Shown here in pieces: positions 25,515-36,087 of a stretch of DNA of 64,000 bases. This stretch comes from Pterois miles (Eukaryota; Chordata; Actinopteri; Perciformes; Scorpaenidae). Position numbers and translations under genes: made by a program. The notes below the pieces were generated by a model. That model was not told the DNA's origin, searched no databases, and saw nothing but the letters and a program-made list of their open reading frames with translations. The stretch's first letter is position 1. Every line of letters starts with the position of its first letter. The stretch is from positions 2,686,501 to 2,750,500 of the forward strand of contig CAMQGK010000048.1 of assembly GCA_947000775.1 (NCBI GenBank), in the 5' to 3' direction.

Positions 25515-26579
25515 TGAATAGGTCATGTCTTACCAATGAAGTCTAATTACGAAGTCTTAATTTTTCACACTTGTTCAGGGTGAGGGGAATAAAAGAAAAA
25601 AAGATACCTGCAGGTCCTCAGTGTCCATTATAACCCATTATCTTGATGCCTATTAGGCAAGCAACACAGGCTGAGACTAGCCTGGTGCTCTGCATGAATT
25701 AAAGGTAATGGCTCCTGATTCCTCCCACTTTATGAACATTATGCTATTTTTTCATAACACATCATATAGTCTCTACTTTGTAATAGGCGTTCCCCACCTA
25801 TGACCTGGCCAACAGGTTCTTGTGGGTCAGCTGCTGGTCGTCCTCCTCAGTAATAAAACTGACACAAAAAGAGGATGCATGTCATTTAACTTCTCTCCTT
25901 TACAACCCATCTAACAAAATCCACTAAGAGATAGTAAAATAAGAGATTGCAGCGGTGATCCTGATCGAGACAGCGCGCTCTGTCATCCCTCTCCACAGCC
26001 AGCCTGTACCGAGTGTCACCTCCTCTGAGCACACACTGGAAGCATATGGCGGGCGTGACGCCTCCACTCTGAGCACAGAGCCCACGGAGAAGAGCGAGGT
26101 GGAGGTCTGTCTGCCTGTCTGTCTGCCTGTCTGTCTGCCTGTCTGTCTGTCAGCCTCCGCTGGAGGCTGTTATAGAGAAACTCACTGAAACCAGGCGGTG
26201 AGACGGGCTGAAAACTCCTCGAGTGAATGAAGCGAAACCCACTAACGTTACAATATGGTCAACTAATGACTATTCCTGAGGTAACGCTACTTACAGAGAC
26301 ATTTTCCACGTTAAATTCAACCAAAGAGCTCCGTTTAAGGCTACTGTCCCTATACACGATTCATTATGAGCTGATTCAAGCTACAGAAGGATACTATTAT
26401 AATATCTATCGCTACTGACCATTAATGGCGTTGTCAACAATATTTAACAGCGTCCACCTGAAACGTACTAAAGGACTGCGGTCACGCCTCGTGTAGTATC
26501 GTTGTGGGAGAACAGAAACCCACCTTCCGGGAACCTTTGCGTTTCTCCTCCAGAAATTGATCCTGTTCTCGGTGGCCAT
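12374..26579 (-). CDS. tbc1d22b: TBC1 domain family member 22B, 14 coding exons, 531 aa
   Basis: A TBC-domain Rab GTPase-activating protein; vertebrate TBC1D22A/B proteins are known to bind the Golgi protein ACBD3. Coding exons on the minus strand are 26524-26579, 22882-22971, 22324-22513, 22061-22235, 20647-20814, 20403-20473, 19994-20122, 19326-19391, 16030-16144, 15482-15588, 15320-15395, 14948-15075, 14689-14784 and 12374-12502. All have GT-AG borders and matching phases, and the sum is 532 codons including the stop. The N-terminus is MATENRINFWRRNAKVPG. The TBC domain covers about residues 235-460. It has both catalytic fingers: Arg300 in IHIDIPR and Gln335 in GYVQGIND. The 22B paralogue is chosen over 22A because of KKASSFHEF, LPVRPIIPLVAR and SDQNASGAPPMTVREK. 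The region at residues 113-170 is divergent and opens with four glutamines. The C-terminus ends APSHYKR. The frame is intact throughout. Confidence 0.96.
12760..14095 (+). mobile_element. Degenerate non-LTR retrotransposon antisense in tbc1d22b intron 13
   Basis: The plus strand encodes reverse-transcriptase-like pieces: VPLFKKGDQRVCANYRGIT at about 13378-13434 and VYMCFVDLEKACDRVAREI at about 13597-13655. A C-terminal piece near 13757-13900 is typical of the same ORF (LTYGHE-like, then FLRRVAGISLRNR). The frame changes several times and a central part is missing, so it is dead. The 3' end reads ggataaggggttgacgatga. This tail is shared with the SINE at 52638-53010. It lies between the last two coding exons of tbc1d22b. 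Confidence 0.8.
14159..14300. repeat. Fragment of a common fish hAT-like repeat
   Basis: The segment starts agggctgcaactgatgacaa and continues with alternating gattatt/ttattc themes. I recognise this opening from a short DNA-transposon family widespread in percomorph genomes. Only one end is clear, and the boundaries are approximate. Confidence 0.45.
14310..14540 (+). repeat. Dispersed repeat, copy 1 (tttgcaggtatttggtc family)
   Basis: It contains gctgaggctcatggagatgt followed by tttttgcaggtatttggtc and aatttttgaccc. The same order of blocks occurs at 40960-41139 plus 41640-41870, where it is split by another element. The family is non-coding and of unknown origin to me. Confidence 0.6.
16145..18371. 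other. tbc1d22b intron 8, unique-looking part
   Basis: AT-rich intronic sequence upstream of exon 9. I see no exon, RNA gene or clear repeat in it. Confidence 0.4.
18372..19085. mobile_element. DNA element with long inverted ends in tbc1d22b intron 8
   Basis: The left end has the order agtgacta, aatggtccagtattga, gcagaacgctgcagacag. The right end, read on the minus strand, has AGTGACTAATGG, AATTGGTCCAGTTTTGA, then GGGAGAACACT. About 90-100 bases at each end are therefore inverted relatives. The left side begins aaagggtaactggtattttt. No transposase is seen. The exact termini and target duplication were not resolved. Confidence 0.55.
20489..20559. repeat. (ACAG/GCAG)n microsatellite next to tbc1d22b exon 6
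   Basis: Tandem cagacagg and gcagacag units begin about 15 bases upstream (minus-strand sense) of the exon 6 acceptor. On the transcript this reads as a CTGT/CTGC pyrimidine-rich run, so it may serve as part of the polypyrimidine tract. Confidence 0.75.
24000..24662 (-). mobile_element. Internally deleted Tc1/mariner element
   Basis: Terminal inverted repeats CAGGTGCAGCTCAAAAA occur at both ends, each flanked by TA, the Tc1/mariner target. On the minus strand a 60-codon ORF (24344-24526) starts MGKAADLTVVQKTIMDTL, the classic transposase N-terminus. It then jumps to the catalytic-region remnant YGDVDFIIQQHLVPAHSA. Most of the transposase between these parts is gone. The position normally Asp in QQDLAPAH-type motifs is His here. 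It cannot be autonomous. Located in tbc1d22b intron 1. Confidence 0.88.
25421..25512. repeat. (TA)28 followed by (AG)18
   Basis: A pure dinucleotide TA run (25421-25476) passes directly into an AG run (25477-25512). The short ORFs through it are artefacts of the repeat. Confidence 0.95.
26106..26152. repeat. (TCTG/CCTG)n microsatellite
   Basis: Repeated gtctgtctgcct units in the GC-rich sequence about 370 bases downstream of tbc1d22b exon 1. This is the complement of the motif type found by exon 6. Confidence 0.8.
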
Positions 26580-26782
26580 ACTCGGATAACACAACCCCCT
26601 TCAGACCGACACCGAGACCGGCTCCTCGCGCGACCAAACCATAGGGAAACAGGTTCCACGCTTCACTGGCGACAGCTCAGCCCCACGCGGCTCCTTCTGG
26701 TCTGCCTCTTCATGAGTTTAACCCACCGGTAGACACTGATATTTAGCTTTCATATGCTATGATGTCTGATACGGAGTACTGG

Positions 26783-26798
26783 AAGCCGCCATCTTGGA
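26783..26798 (-). promoter_or_regulatory. tbc1d22b: YY1-type element, probable tbc1d22b core promoter
   Basis: The plus strand contains aagccgccatcttgga, an excellent YY1 consensus (AAnATGGCGGC on the other strand). It lies about 205 bases upstream of the tbc1d22b ATG. YY1 sites of this kind often sit at or just after TATA-less start sites. The site is seen; its use is inferred. Confidence 0.55.
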
Positions 26799-27220
26799 GC
26801 ACAATGACCGGCTCGTGTGATTGGCGGATGAGTAGAGCAGGTGCAGGGACAGTGGCCAATAGGATGAGAGGGGGGGGGACGGTCAGGGATGCTCATGACC
26901 TGGGGGGGCGGTTGGAACTCCACGCTGGTGGGGAGAAGTTTGTTATTGTTGTGAAATCAGAGGCAGAGCAGTTAGTGGGACATGTTGACACCCAACATGA
27001 CACGGTAAAGAGGAGGAACCCCTACAGCTGGAGGACATGGCTTCAAACCAGCTAACCCAGCAGCTAACTGTGCTAGCAACCATCGACCCAGGACGATGTT
27101 TCTCCTCCAGAAAGTTTGAGCGTTTTACTCTTTTTCTAGACAAATGACTTAAAAGAAAAAGAAAAGTTACTGATTTACTGTAGCTACTGTAGCTTACATC
27201 AAAAACTGTGCCTCCAAGTA

Positions 27221-27222
<2 letters not shown>

Positions 27223-27267
<45 letters not shown>
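27223..27267. repeat. (AT)n microsatellite
   Basis: A run of about 22 AT dinucleotides abutting the 3' end of the LINE fragment at 27281. Confidence 0.95.
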
Positions 27268-27270
<3 letters not shown>

Positions 27271-27280
27271 TATATACAGT

Positions 27281-28060
27281 ATCAGAATTACTTTATTAAT
27301 CCAAAAGGGAAATTGCTTTTCATTGCAGCAGCTTCTACTGAAAGTATACAAGTGTTAAAAAGAATAGATACATCTTAAAAAAATAACAATATATATATTT
27401 TTAAATATGCACAGTAAGTAAAAAAAGATATACATATATATGTATGTAAAGTGAACCATGAATTACTGCTCCATATAAGAGGAATTTATTGTACATAAAT
27501 GAGTCCAGAGCTCAACCGACTGACCCAGTGTCTGACACTCAGGGTGCAGGGTTGTACAGGCTGATGGCCACAGGCAGGAATGATTTCCTGTGGCGCTCTG
27601 TAGCGCATCACGGTGGAAACAGTCTGGTGCTGAAGGAACTCCTGTGTCTGGCCAGCATGTCATGGAGTGGATCGGACACACTGCTCTCCAAGATGGCTTT
27701 CACTGTGTGAAGCATTCTCCTGTCTGACACCACCGTCAGAGGATCCAGCTGCACTCCCACAGCGTCGCTGGCCTTGTGGATCAGCATGTTCAGCCTGTTG
27801 GCGTCTGCTACCCTCAGCCGGCTGCCCCAGCACACCACAGCATGGAAGAAAGCACTGGCTACCACAGACTCATAGAGCATCCTGAGCATAGTCCCGCAGA
27901 TGTTGAAGGGCCAGAGCAGCCTCAGAAGATAGAGGCGGCTCTGGCCCTTCCTGTAGAGGGCATCAGTGTTCTTTCCCCAGTCCAGTTTATTGTTAGTGTG
28001 TACCCCTCGCTACTTGTAGTCCTTCACAATGTCTACACTGACCCCCTGGATGAAAACCTG
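27281..28060 (-). mobile_element. L2/Rex1-like LINE 3' fragment with ORF2 C-terminus
   Basis: A minus-strand ORF (27608-27889) reads LYESVVASAFFHAVVCWGS and continues with ANRLNMLIHKASDAVGVQL, then HTVKAILESSVSDPLH. This is the C-terminal end of the ORF2 of L2/Rex1-type LINEs. The 3' end on that strand is CAATTTCCCTTTTGGATTAA followed by taaagtaattctg, a tail shared in form with the SINEs at 28168 and 43363. It is 5'-truncated and probably dead. Confidence 0.85.
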
Positions 28061-28167
28061 TTAACCAAAAATGTTGACTCCATAATAATCATATCAGGTC
28101 ACAAACTGTAAAGAATCTGACAGATCATAGATGTCATCGTAACACCTAACCTGTGCTCTCCTAACCC

Positions 28168-28507
28168 GGGGGGCGGCAGTAGCTCAGTCTGTAGGGAGTT
28201 GGCTTGGGAACCGGAGGGTCACCGGTTCAAGTCCCGACATGGACCAAAAAAAACCTGAGTGTGAACTGGTAGCTGGAGAGGTGCCAGTTTACCTCTTGGG
28301 CACTGCCGAGGTGCTCCTGAGCAAGGCACCAAACCCCCAACTGCTCGGGGCACTTGTCAGGAGCAGCCCCCTCACTCTGACATCTCTCCATTAATGCATG
28401 TATGTGTGTTTCAGGTCTGCATGTACCATGTATGAGTTTAACAGAGTGTAAATTGAATTTCCCCACTTTGGGACTAATAAAGGTAGATCTTCTTCTTCTT
28501 CTTCTTA
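28168..28507 (+). mobile_element. tRNA-derived SINE, copy 1
   Basis: The 5' head looks like a tRNA: an A-box-like tagctcagtctgtagggagt and a B-box ggttcaagtcc spaced as in tRNA genes. A body follows (gtagctggagaggtgccagt, cctgagcaaggcaccaaac). The 3' tail is aatttccccactttgggact plus aataaaggtagat and a (CTT)n run. It is nearly identical over its full length to 43363-43701, so the family has been active recently. The tail resembles LINE ends in this window. Confidence 0.9.
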
Positions 28508-30225
28508 TCTAACTGACCTCTGACCTTATTGGAGGTTGTTGAACATGTTCTTATTGAGAGAAAAAAAAAATCTCAATCATGTGTTATCCATTCTCAATCC
28601 AGACCATCATGGCTAATCAGTTACATGTAGATTAAAGAGTGGCCATCTTCTTTAAGCTCTTTAGTAGCTCTTCAACAGCGATTACCAGCTATGCATATCA
28701 CAAACCGGCTCACAAATCAAAACACTTCCTCTATATTTTGGCTGCAAACTTAGATGATGCTAAGTGCTTCCCTTTTTTATCCCAGATGCTGCATTTAGGT
28801 CCTCTGTCCATAGGAGGGCAGACATTTTCTTCTACATTGGTCTAAATGAAACCAGTTGAACCACCTCCTGTTTACTGTAAATGTTTGAAAAAGTGAGTTC
28901 AGCAACAGAGAGCTGACAGCACAATAGGCATCACAGCTGTGTTTTGCCTGGTGTGTAGCCAGGGAAATGAAATCAACTGACTCGTCATCATTTGTTGATG
29001 AACAAAGTCATTTTATTTCCATCACTGTTTATTAGATTGAAGGACCCCAGTGACTTACACAGAAGACTTTGAAGTCCCCATGCCCCATTCAAATGTAGGC
29101 AAATGAAGGCTTTGCAGACATGCCAGAGTTTCGTTTTACATGCCAGTGTGTATTTGAATTGCAGGTGCTCTGCTGTGTCTGTTTGTTTAGGGAAATCACT
29201 GTAGTTCCCCACCTGTCTTCACCTTCTCCAGCGTCCAACGAACTTCAACTGACAAAATCCAGGTGAGAGTTTATATTTGGGTTACTTGCTGTAGGCCTAC
29301 TCCTGTTTTATTTTTACAGACTGGGAACAAATGTATGTTGTGGCTCTCATGCCATTACGAGTGGAGAATAGCTCCATTCACACAATTTCTGGGATTATCC
29401 ATTTGGAATGACTTTTTTTGAGAGAGAGAGAGATTTTGAACCTTGCCTCAAGCGGGTCTTGTGACTTTTTGCCACTGCGTTGCTTTTGGTGTGGCCAGTC
29501 CCTGAAGAAAACAGTGATGTGAAAGTAGTAGGCTGAGAGGAGACACACTAATAGGGTCACAAGGCAGGACAATGGGGAACTGTGTGTGGGACCACTGGAG
29601 CTGCCTGAGGCACAACAGTTTGCTGCATTTACTTTGAACTTTTTCCTGCCAGACCACTATGGCTGCTTATTTCTGTCTCTTCTTCTGTAAATGCAAATGT
29701 GACTTTCACTTTAAACCCTAAAAAGATAATACAAATAATTAATGCTAACTTTCTTCCTGTAGAATACACTGAAGACAACTTTTTTTTTTCAAAATAAATG
29801 TATAATATTCTTTCTCGTGGCACATGCTCAGTGGAGTTTAAGCTCCCAGCTATAGTTTGGTTTGTGTGACCCCCTTGTTTTGCTCACCCTCTCACCCCTG
29901 AAAGGATAGCATTGTGACTTTTTCTTTTCCTGAATGCTCAAGTGTCAACAAAACCACTCCGACAGCATTCTTCAGAAAGAGGAACTTTTTATTTCTGTTG
30001 TCCTGTCCTGCGGGTGTTCAACTCTGCAGTTATTTGCAAGTTCAGAGAACTTTTGAGGAGTTATATCTAAAAGCTGAAGGAGAAAAGTTGCACAGAACAT
30101 TTTGAGAAGTTTTTAAAGTCAGAGTGTAACTTTTAAGTGGACGGTTATTCAAAGCTTTTGTCAGAAGAGGTAAGTGTTTTTTCCTTAATGTCACTTATAT
30201 GAACTTTACACAGTTCAAGTCCCCC
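28508..30225. other. Intergenic with possible 5' UTR exon
   Basis: Mostly featureless AT-rich DNA. A stretch ending at 30169 with TCAGAAGAG before GTAAGTG forms a strong splice donor, so 29900-30169 may be a non-coding first exon of a plus-strand gene (see 30691). A CT/GA-rich bit lies at 29420. Nothing else is supported. Confidence 0.3.
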
Positions 30226-30229
30226 TTTA

Positions 30230-30595
30230 GGATTTAGAAGCACTATATCAATATTAAATAAATGGCTTATAACACACTATAAAAATGTAATTATAAGTGG
30301 ATACAAGGACATTTCTAAAGTCTGTATCAATGTGCAGTTTGTCAAGAATTTTAACTTCTGTGAAGACATTTTATACTACATCTGTATTTTACTGTATTGT
30401 CATTTATTATCTGTACATACAGCAGCCTCCACTTTTGGATTGTCTCAGTAGGACTTATAATTGTGGACAAATGCATTAATAAACACTTAAAACTGCTTAC
30501 AAATTCATTATAGTGTGTAACCATTAATTGGATGTTGTATACTGCTTGTAAATGCTAGGCAGACTTAAAGTAAAGTGTTACAGATACTTTTTTCT
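30230..30595. repeat. Dispersed MITE-like repeat
   Basis: It contains taaataaatggcttataaca on one side and tcattatagtgtgtaaccat on the other, roughly inverted, and ends cttaaagtaaagtgttacag. A piece of the same family (taaataaatggtttataata) occurs at about 44590. The ends of this family look like a common fish DNA element. Boundaries are approximate. Confidence 0.45.
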
Positions 30596-30690
30596 GTTAT
30601 GTACAATTTTACACTTTTTGCATTAAAAGTTTGCTCAACGACTTTGGATAATGACACAACTAGTGCAGTGTAATTTGATTTGTCAAGAAG

Positions 30691-30865
30691 ATGCCTACAC
30701 TGTGGCAGCCAGTGAAAGAAACCCTGATATTTTTGAGTTTCCTCTTCAGGCACATGGTGATGTATAGCCGAGTTCTTCATGTCAAGGTCAGTGGGTCAAC
30801 AACAGCTGTGCTCCCATGCTCTGACCGTGACCAGGCCATGAAGAATGGTGAATTCTCTGAGAAAG
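30691..30865 (+). CDS. Weak candidate: Ig-superfamily N-terminal exon
   Basis: An ATG at 30691 opens a frame with a hydrophobic stretch (ETLIFLSFLF) and then RVLHVKVSGSTTAVLPCS. That fits a signal peptide followed by the A' and B strands of a V-type Ig domain, with the first disulfide Cys. The frame ends at a donor, AAAG followed by GTAGGA. A possible 5' UTR exon with a good donor lies at 29900-30169. No second exon with the expected Trp or second Cys was found nearby, and the upstream acceptor is weak. This may be a pseudo-exon. Confidence 0.25.
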
Positions 30866-30883
30866 GTAGGACAGATGTCTAAC

Positions 30884-30884
<1 letters not shown>

Positions 30885-30912
<28 letters not shown>
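30885..30912. repeat. (TG)n microsatellite
   Basis: A simple TG run about 20 bases after the candidate Ig exon donor. Confidence 0.9.
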
Positions 30913-30916
<4 letters not shown>

Positions 30917-31279
30917 AGGGGTTTTGTGTTTACTCTTCCCTCTTCTTACCTTGTACTGTACTGTACATACTGTTGAACCACATTGTACAGATTAATCTAC
31001 AATGATTCCTATACTTCATCTGGCACTTGCACATTTCCTCACTAAACAGTTGTAAGGTATGATGAGCTTTCTGGTAACGGAAAACTGCCTTTAATAGTCG
31101 TTAATCTGTGCCGTGCGAAAATGCAGCATAAGATTGGGGAAAATTCACATGTGGATTTTCTGCATTGACAACCATGCCCACCAGATGTGAATTATCCATG
31201 TTATTGTCTTCCATTTTTCTCAGTGAGGCCCAATGAGTTTTCTCCTAAATAGTGCCAGTGTTCACTCCACACAACAAAA

Positions 31280-31600
31280 ACCTGTCCAGACAGAGAATCT
31301 CTTAGGGGCTAACGTTAACTACACAATACATAAACTAATTGGACCCAAAAAGGTGATGCTTAATGCTAATGTTAGCTGTTTTGGCTAGCTAACATGCATA
31401 TCAGCTACATTGCCAACTTCAGAGTATCCCAGCTGCTGGGCGATCTCAAGCCACATATTGTTTGGTTGCTCAGGTCGTGGTGTTTGTTCAGTTTTAGTGG
31501 GTGTTGAGAAGGGGATGGCCATTGTTATTCTGAAACACCAATAGTCCGAAAAAAGTGCAACAAACCAATGCAAGTTAATTATTATGCAGAAAGGTGTTGA
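31280..31600 (-). other. Unassigned ORF with helix-turn-helix-like segment
   Basis: A 62-codon minus-strand ORF (31385-31573) contains NNMWLEIAQQLGYSEVGNV, which resembles the Trp-centred helix of Myb/MADF-type DNA-binding domains found in some transposon proteins. The surrounding sequence is not otherwise coding. It could be a transposon relic or chance. Confidence 0.2.
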
Positions 31601-32137
31601 TAAGTTGGAACAAAGGATTTCATTAGTTAAACATGCAGGCAGAAATCTGTTGAAGTCAAAGTCTGTATATTAATATTTTTTCCTCACACAAATGTTCCGC
31701 AGGGGTGTTTAAGCATTCATAAGAAAACACAAAATCAGTTTTAACAAATCTCTGTGCAAATTTTTCACACAAAAATTTGTGCTTGTTGTGAAACAGCTTT
31801 AAATCTATTCAGGTGCCAGAAAAAGATTTAGTTTTAGTATTCTGGAGAGTGACTGCAACTGTAATTACCAGTTGTGACAGCGACACTGCTATTGTTTTCA
31901 CCTTGTGAGTGTATGTGTGGGTCATCATGACAAAATGTGGTCCTGGAGACACCTACTGTAGCAGGAACTACCGCAGAAGCAGTTTTGAATACTTTGCCAG
32001 GTGTTTATATTTCTGTCGGTCTGTGGACAAATGTTGTCACTGCAATGGTGTCACAGCTGTACAAGATGCAGCCAGGAAACTTTACAGGCTTGTAGTTGAG
32101 ATGAAAATGAAGGTCCAGTTTGAAGATGGGTGTGGTG

Positions 32138-32535
32138 TAGGGATGCTAATTTTGAAAAAAAAAAAGTAACTGATAACCGACCCTCACTAACTGATTATTA
32201 ACTGTTAACCGACAAGAGTAGTGTGTCGCATGCAGCGCTGCGCCAGCTGCAGTATATGAGCACAACAGACAGTTTGCAACCCAGTTCGCCATCCGGGAGC
32301 ATTCGCAGCCACGGTGCTGCGTTCACTGTCATGGACACGTGCAGCCACTTTCCCAGTAACTCTCCACTGCACCATTTAGCAGGTTATCAGTTGGGTGTTT
32401 GCCTGGTGTAATGACTCATGTCACCTCATGTCTGACAAACCGTGTGTGTGTTTGTGCCACATTATCAGCTGAAACAGTTTCACCGATAGCGCTGATCACA
32501 GTTAACAGTTAAATGGTTGATTATTGACATCCTTA
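32138..32535. mobile_element. hAT-like MITE with target duplication
   Basis: The left end is TAGGGATGCTAATTTT. The right end, read inward on the minus strand, is TAAGGATGTCAATAATC. The flanks are gtgtggtg (32130-32137) and gtgcggtg (32536-32543), an 8-bp duplication with one difference. Inside are repeated aactgttaaccgac-type blocks. No transposase is present. Confidence 0.75.
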
Positions 32536-32543
32536 GTGCGGTG

Positions 32544-34127
32544 CATGCAAGGCCGCTGGAAATATCGGGTAGAAATGGTGCCTTCAGATTGGATAGTTTT
32601 ACCATGTTTACGAGTTGGGCCCATATGAACGCCCCCTCATGTCATATTCACGACCTCGTAAGTGGAAAGTTTCTGAAAGCTTCTGAAACGACTTGTGATG
32701 TGTTTGTTGACATTGTGAGAAAGGGTGGTTGGGAAGGGGCCATTTTTATCACAAGATGACCGCTTGTTCACTGTTGCATGCATTCAATATTAATACCTCA
32801 ATAATGCCTGCGTCTGTGTGTATATGAGCTCACATACTGTAGTCTCAATGTATACTAGACTAGAACAGGACAACGATGAAAACCACAGTAAACTCATGGT
32901 GGTTCAGGCTCGCCCTGTGGACGTGGACTGTGGAGAGATATTTGTGTCAAAAGTCGCACCAAATGCATGTTTCATGATCCACAAATGGTCACACCACAAG
33001 GCAGCACAGTGAAATTCATCTGCACATCTTCACAAAATACTTGGTCCTTGAAGCTTGCCGACATAGTGACTACTTGCAGGGCTTATTGGTGAACTGCTGT
33101 AGCTTGATGAGCCAACTGCTAACATGACATGGTAGCCGCTGGGCACATTCAGTCACATAAGCTCAAGCTTCTTTCTATTTCTCTACACTAGGCTGTTCAC
33201 TCCCCCCTATTGTTCTCAGGATCATTTAATTCAATAAAGAGTCACTGAAGAAGGAAAAATAATGTCTCGCTATCGCTGCGGGGACAATAACTTTACACTT
33301 TTTATTTGACATATAAAACTGTCTTCAAACCATGCTTCTGCTTTTTGGAGCAGTGGCCCTCCGACAGAGGAGGTCTGAATAAGAGTAGACGGGGCCACTG
33401 CAGCTAACAAGCTCCAGTAGCTTCCTCCATACTGGACTCTCCAGCCCTCTGCTCCCTGAAAAGTCGGGACTGTCAGGAAGACAGCTTGCTGCTGGTCAAT
33501 GACATACATTCCCATGTCAAATTTTAGCAAAGTTAACGTCAGTGTTAAAACATTGTGTGGATTTACCTTGCCACTGCAAGTGAATCTGATAATTAAGACA
33601 ATTCCATTGAAATTAATTGATTTCACAACAACATATCACTGTTTTAGATGCTGATGTGACTGGGCCTTTACAAACACAACCCAGTTTTCCACCTGCATCT
33701 AAATACAAGATGCATTTGTGGATAGGAGCATGTGAAGAGTCTCAAAACTCACATACAAATGTAAACCAGTCTACATGTCACATGATCTGTGCACACTAGT
33801 TGGATAGTCTGTAAATAAATGGCAACCAATTTTTCACACCTTTATATCCCCAGGTAGTGTTGCACAAGAAAATGTTATTTGATTAATGCACCTGAAATTG
33901 AAAATTTATATGTAGAATACTGACATTGAATTGAGCTGTATTTATTTATAAAATTGCTTTACATGTATTCAGGTTGGGTGTTTTTTGTTTGTGGATAGGA
34001 AGACACATTTGTGAATGCAATCATGAAGCTGTTGATGTTGTTAATGATGATAATCAGCTTCTATACGCCCTGCGCATCGCCTCTGTGCTCAGCACCTGTG
34101 TCCGATCGGACATGAAGCTGTTGCTGG
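32544..34127. other. Intergenic, no gene seen
   Basis: Single-copy-looking sequence. A 118-codon minus ORF at 33270-33626 has no recognisable motif. I see no exon that passes both splice and coding tests. Confidence 0.35.
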
Positions 34128-34192
34128 CACGTTGTTCCCACACGTTGTTCCCACACGTTGTTCCCACACGTTGTTCCCACACGTTGTTCCCA
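34128..34192. repeat. Five perfect copies of a 13-bp tandem repeat
   Basis: The unit cacgttgttccca is repeated exactly five times. The perfect identity indicates recent expansion. Confidence 0.95.
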
Positions 34193-35641
34193 CATATCCA
34201 GATCCTTGCTTGTGTTGAATTCTCACATGTATACATGGACAAAAACATCTGCTAAATGAAAGTGTGGAAGTGTAGAGATGTATTCCCATGCTGACATTTT
34301 CAAAAGTTGTTTTTATTTGTGGATCATGAATCTAAGATAATAATAGTTTTGATTTTGAATTAGTTTTGATTTGATTTTAGTTTTGACTTTTCAATTTAAT
34401 TTTAGTTTAGTTTTAGCTTATTTATTATGTAGTTTCAGTTTTTCAGAATGGTGAATTTTTCATATATATTTAGTTCTGGTTTGTGTTTGTTAGGGGCAGC
34501 TATAATGTCTCATATACATACACAATACTTGAGCTTGAACTTGAGAACTGCACAGAAATGGCCATAATGTTTAATGTGTAATTTTTGCATTACTTTACTG
34601 TGTGATGTGAAGCATAGTGCCATCTCCTGGATGGTCAGGTTTGTTCAGTTTCTGTGATTCAGTGTCACAACAGTTGATGGAAATTCAAGCTGTTTCTCTT
34701 TTTAGTGATATATTATAGCTAAAAAAATAAAAATGAAATAAATTGATACTAATATTTATTAATTTTTACCCAAGCGATATTGTTTCACTTCAGCTTTCCT
34801 TAAATGTTATAGGTTTTATTTGGTTTCAATTTACAAAAAACAATTGTCTGCTTATTTTCATTTTTAGTTTACTATAATAACCCTGCAGGTCACAACTATT
34901 GACACAGATTTCTGTGCGTACTGCTGCACTGACTCACTCGCCGAGGTGTTGATGCAAGTTAACACATGGCTGATTTTAGTGCCTGCCTATGGCACATTAA
35001 TCCTCAAATAGCATGTTCTAACGTGGTGTATCACTCTGTGAAGGGGAAGGCTGACCCACGCTCTTCCTCAGCACCAGGTGGTGCTCAGTGTCCTCGGTGT
35101 CGATGTGATGAAAAAAACAACACAAAACAAAAGAAAGCACAATATTGTCTTCAAGAGGCTTCTTTAATGTTGCTTTTGTAGCATATATCAAATAATTCAT
35201 TAATTTTATACCCAGCAATGCTATATATTCGCAGAAATGAGTCAATAAGGATTCTGCTTTTGCTTCATCAATTATATCATAGAATTATAGTATGTTTTAT
35301 TACACTATGATGTTTTCATAGATGGAGTATAGAGAACAGAGGCAGGAGAAATCCCAGTATGGCTGTGAAGAAATGCAGCACGGTGTGCATGAAAGGAAAA
35401 ACCAAGAGTTTATGTGTGTTTATTTTATCCATGCAGTAGATTTGCATTAATCTACATATATTTTGTGTATTTGTGCTATACTGAGAGAGAAGAAGATGAG
35501 AGGATATAGTAATATGTGTTTTGTTGTGTGCACTTATCGTAAAACAGCCCCTTGGACAAAGTGTGGCAGTGTTTACTGCTGCTGTGCTTTTAGCAAATAT
35601 CCATCTTTACCTCAGTGTCGTTATCACCCTACTTATTATGG

Positions 35642-35643
<2 letters not shown>
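34193..35643. other. Intergenic, no gene seen
   Basis: AT-rich sequence with poly-pyrimidine and ttttag-type short repeats near 34320-34440. There is no supportable gene. Confidence 0.35.
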
Positions 35644-35705
<62 letters not shown>

Positions 35706-36025
35706 GAAACCGCCCCCTATAGTCCTTCCAATTGACACACTCTGTTTAGCTTTGCGAGATATTGTGTGTTTGTATGTGCATCTCTGAGTGTTTGTGTGCC
35801 TTTGAGTGCATTAGTGCGTGTGACTGTGTGTGTATGTGTGTGTGTGTGTGTGCGTGTGTGTGCCCTGTAGACTGAGTTATGAGCGTGAATGGAGTGAATG
35901 GTATTTGACCATGTGCATTGTGTTTTATGAGATGAGCAGGCTTTAATGACTCTGTCACCAGTAAATGGGCTCTGATTTGTAGCACAGCTGTCGCTCCTTA
36001 CTCTGATCAACTCGGGCCTTCTGGA

Positions 36026-36083
<58 letters not shown>
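35644..36083. repeat. (CA)n tract pair
   Basis: Two long (CA)n tracts, at 35645-35701 and 36027-36082, flank a TG-rich stretch (35830-35865). The ORFs that read as HTHTH or VCVCV runs are artefacts. Confidence 0.95.

Positions 36084-36087
<4 letters not shown>

Larger units (their letters stand above)
22972..26523. other. tbc1d22b intron 1
   Basis: A 3.5 kb first intron. It holds the Tc1-like remnant (24000-24662) and the (TA)n(AG)n tract (25421-25512). A gtctgcct-type repeat lies at 26106-26150. The remainder shows no supported feature. Confidence 0.6.
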
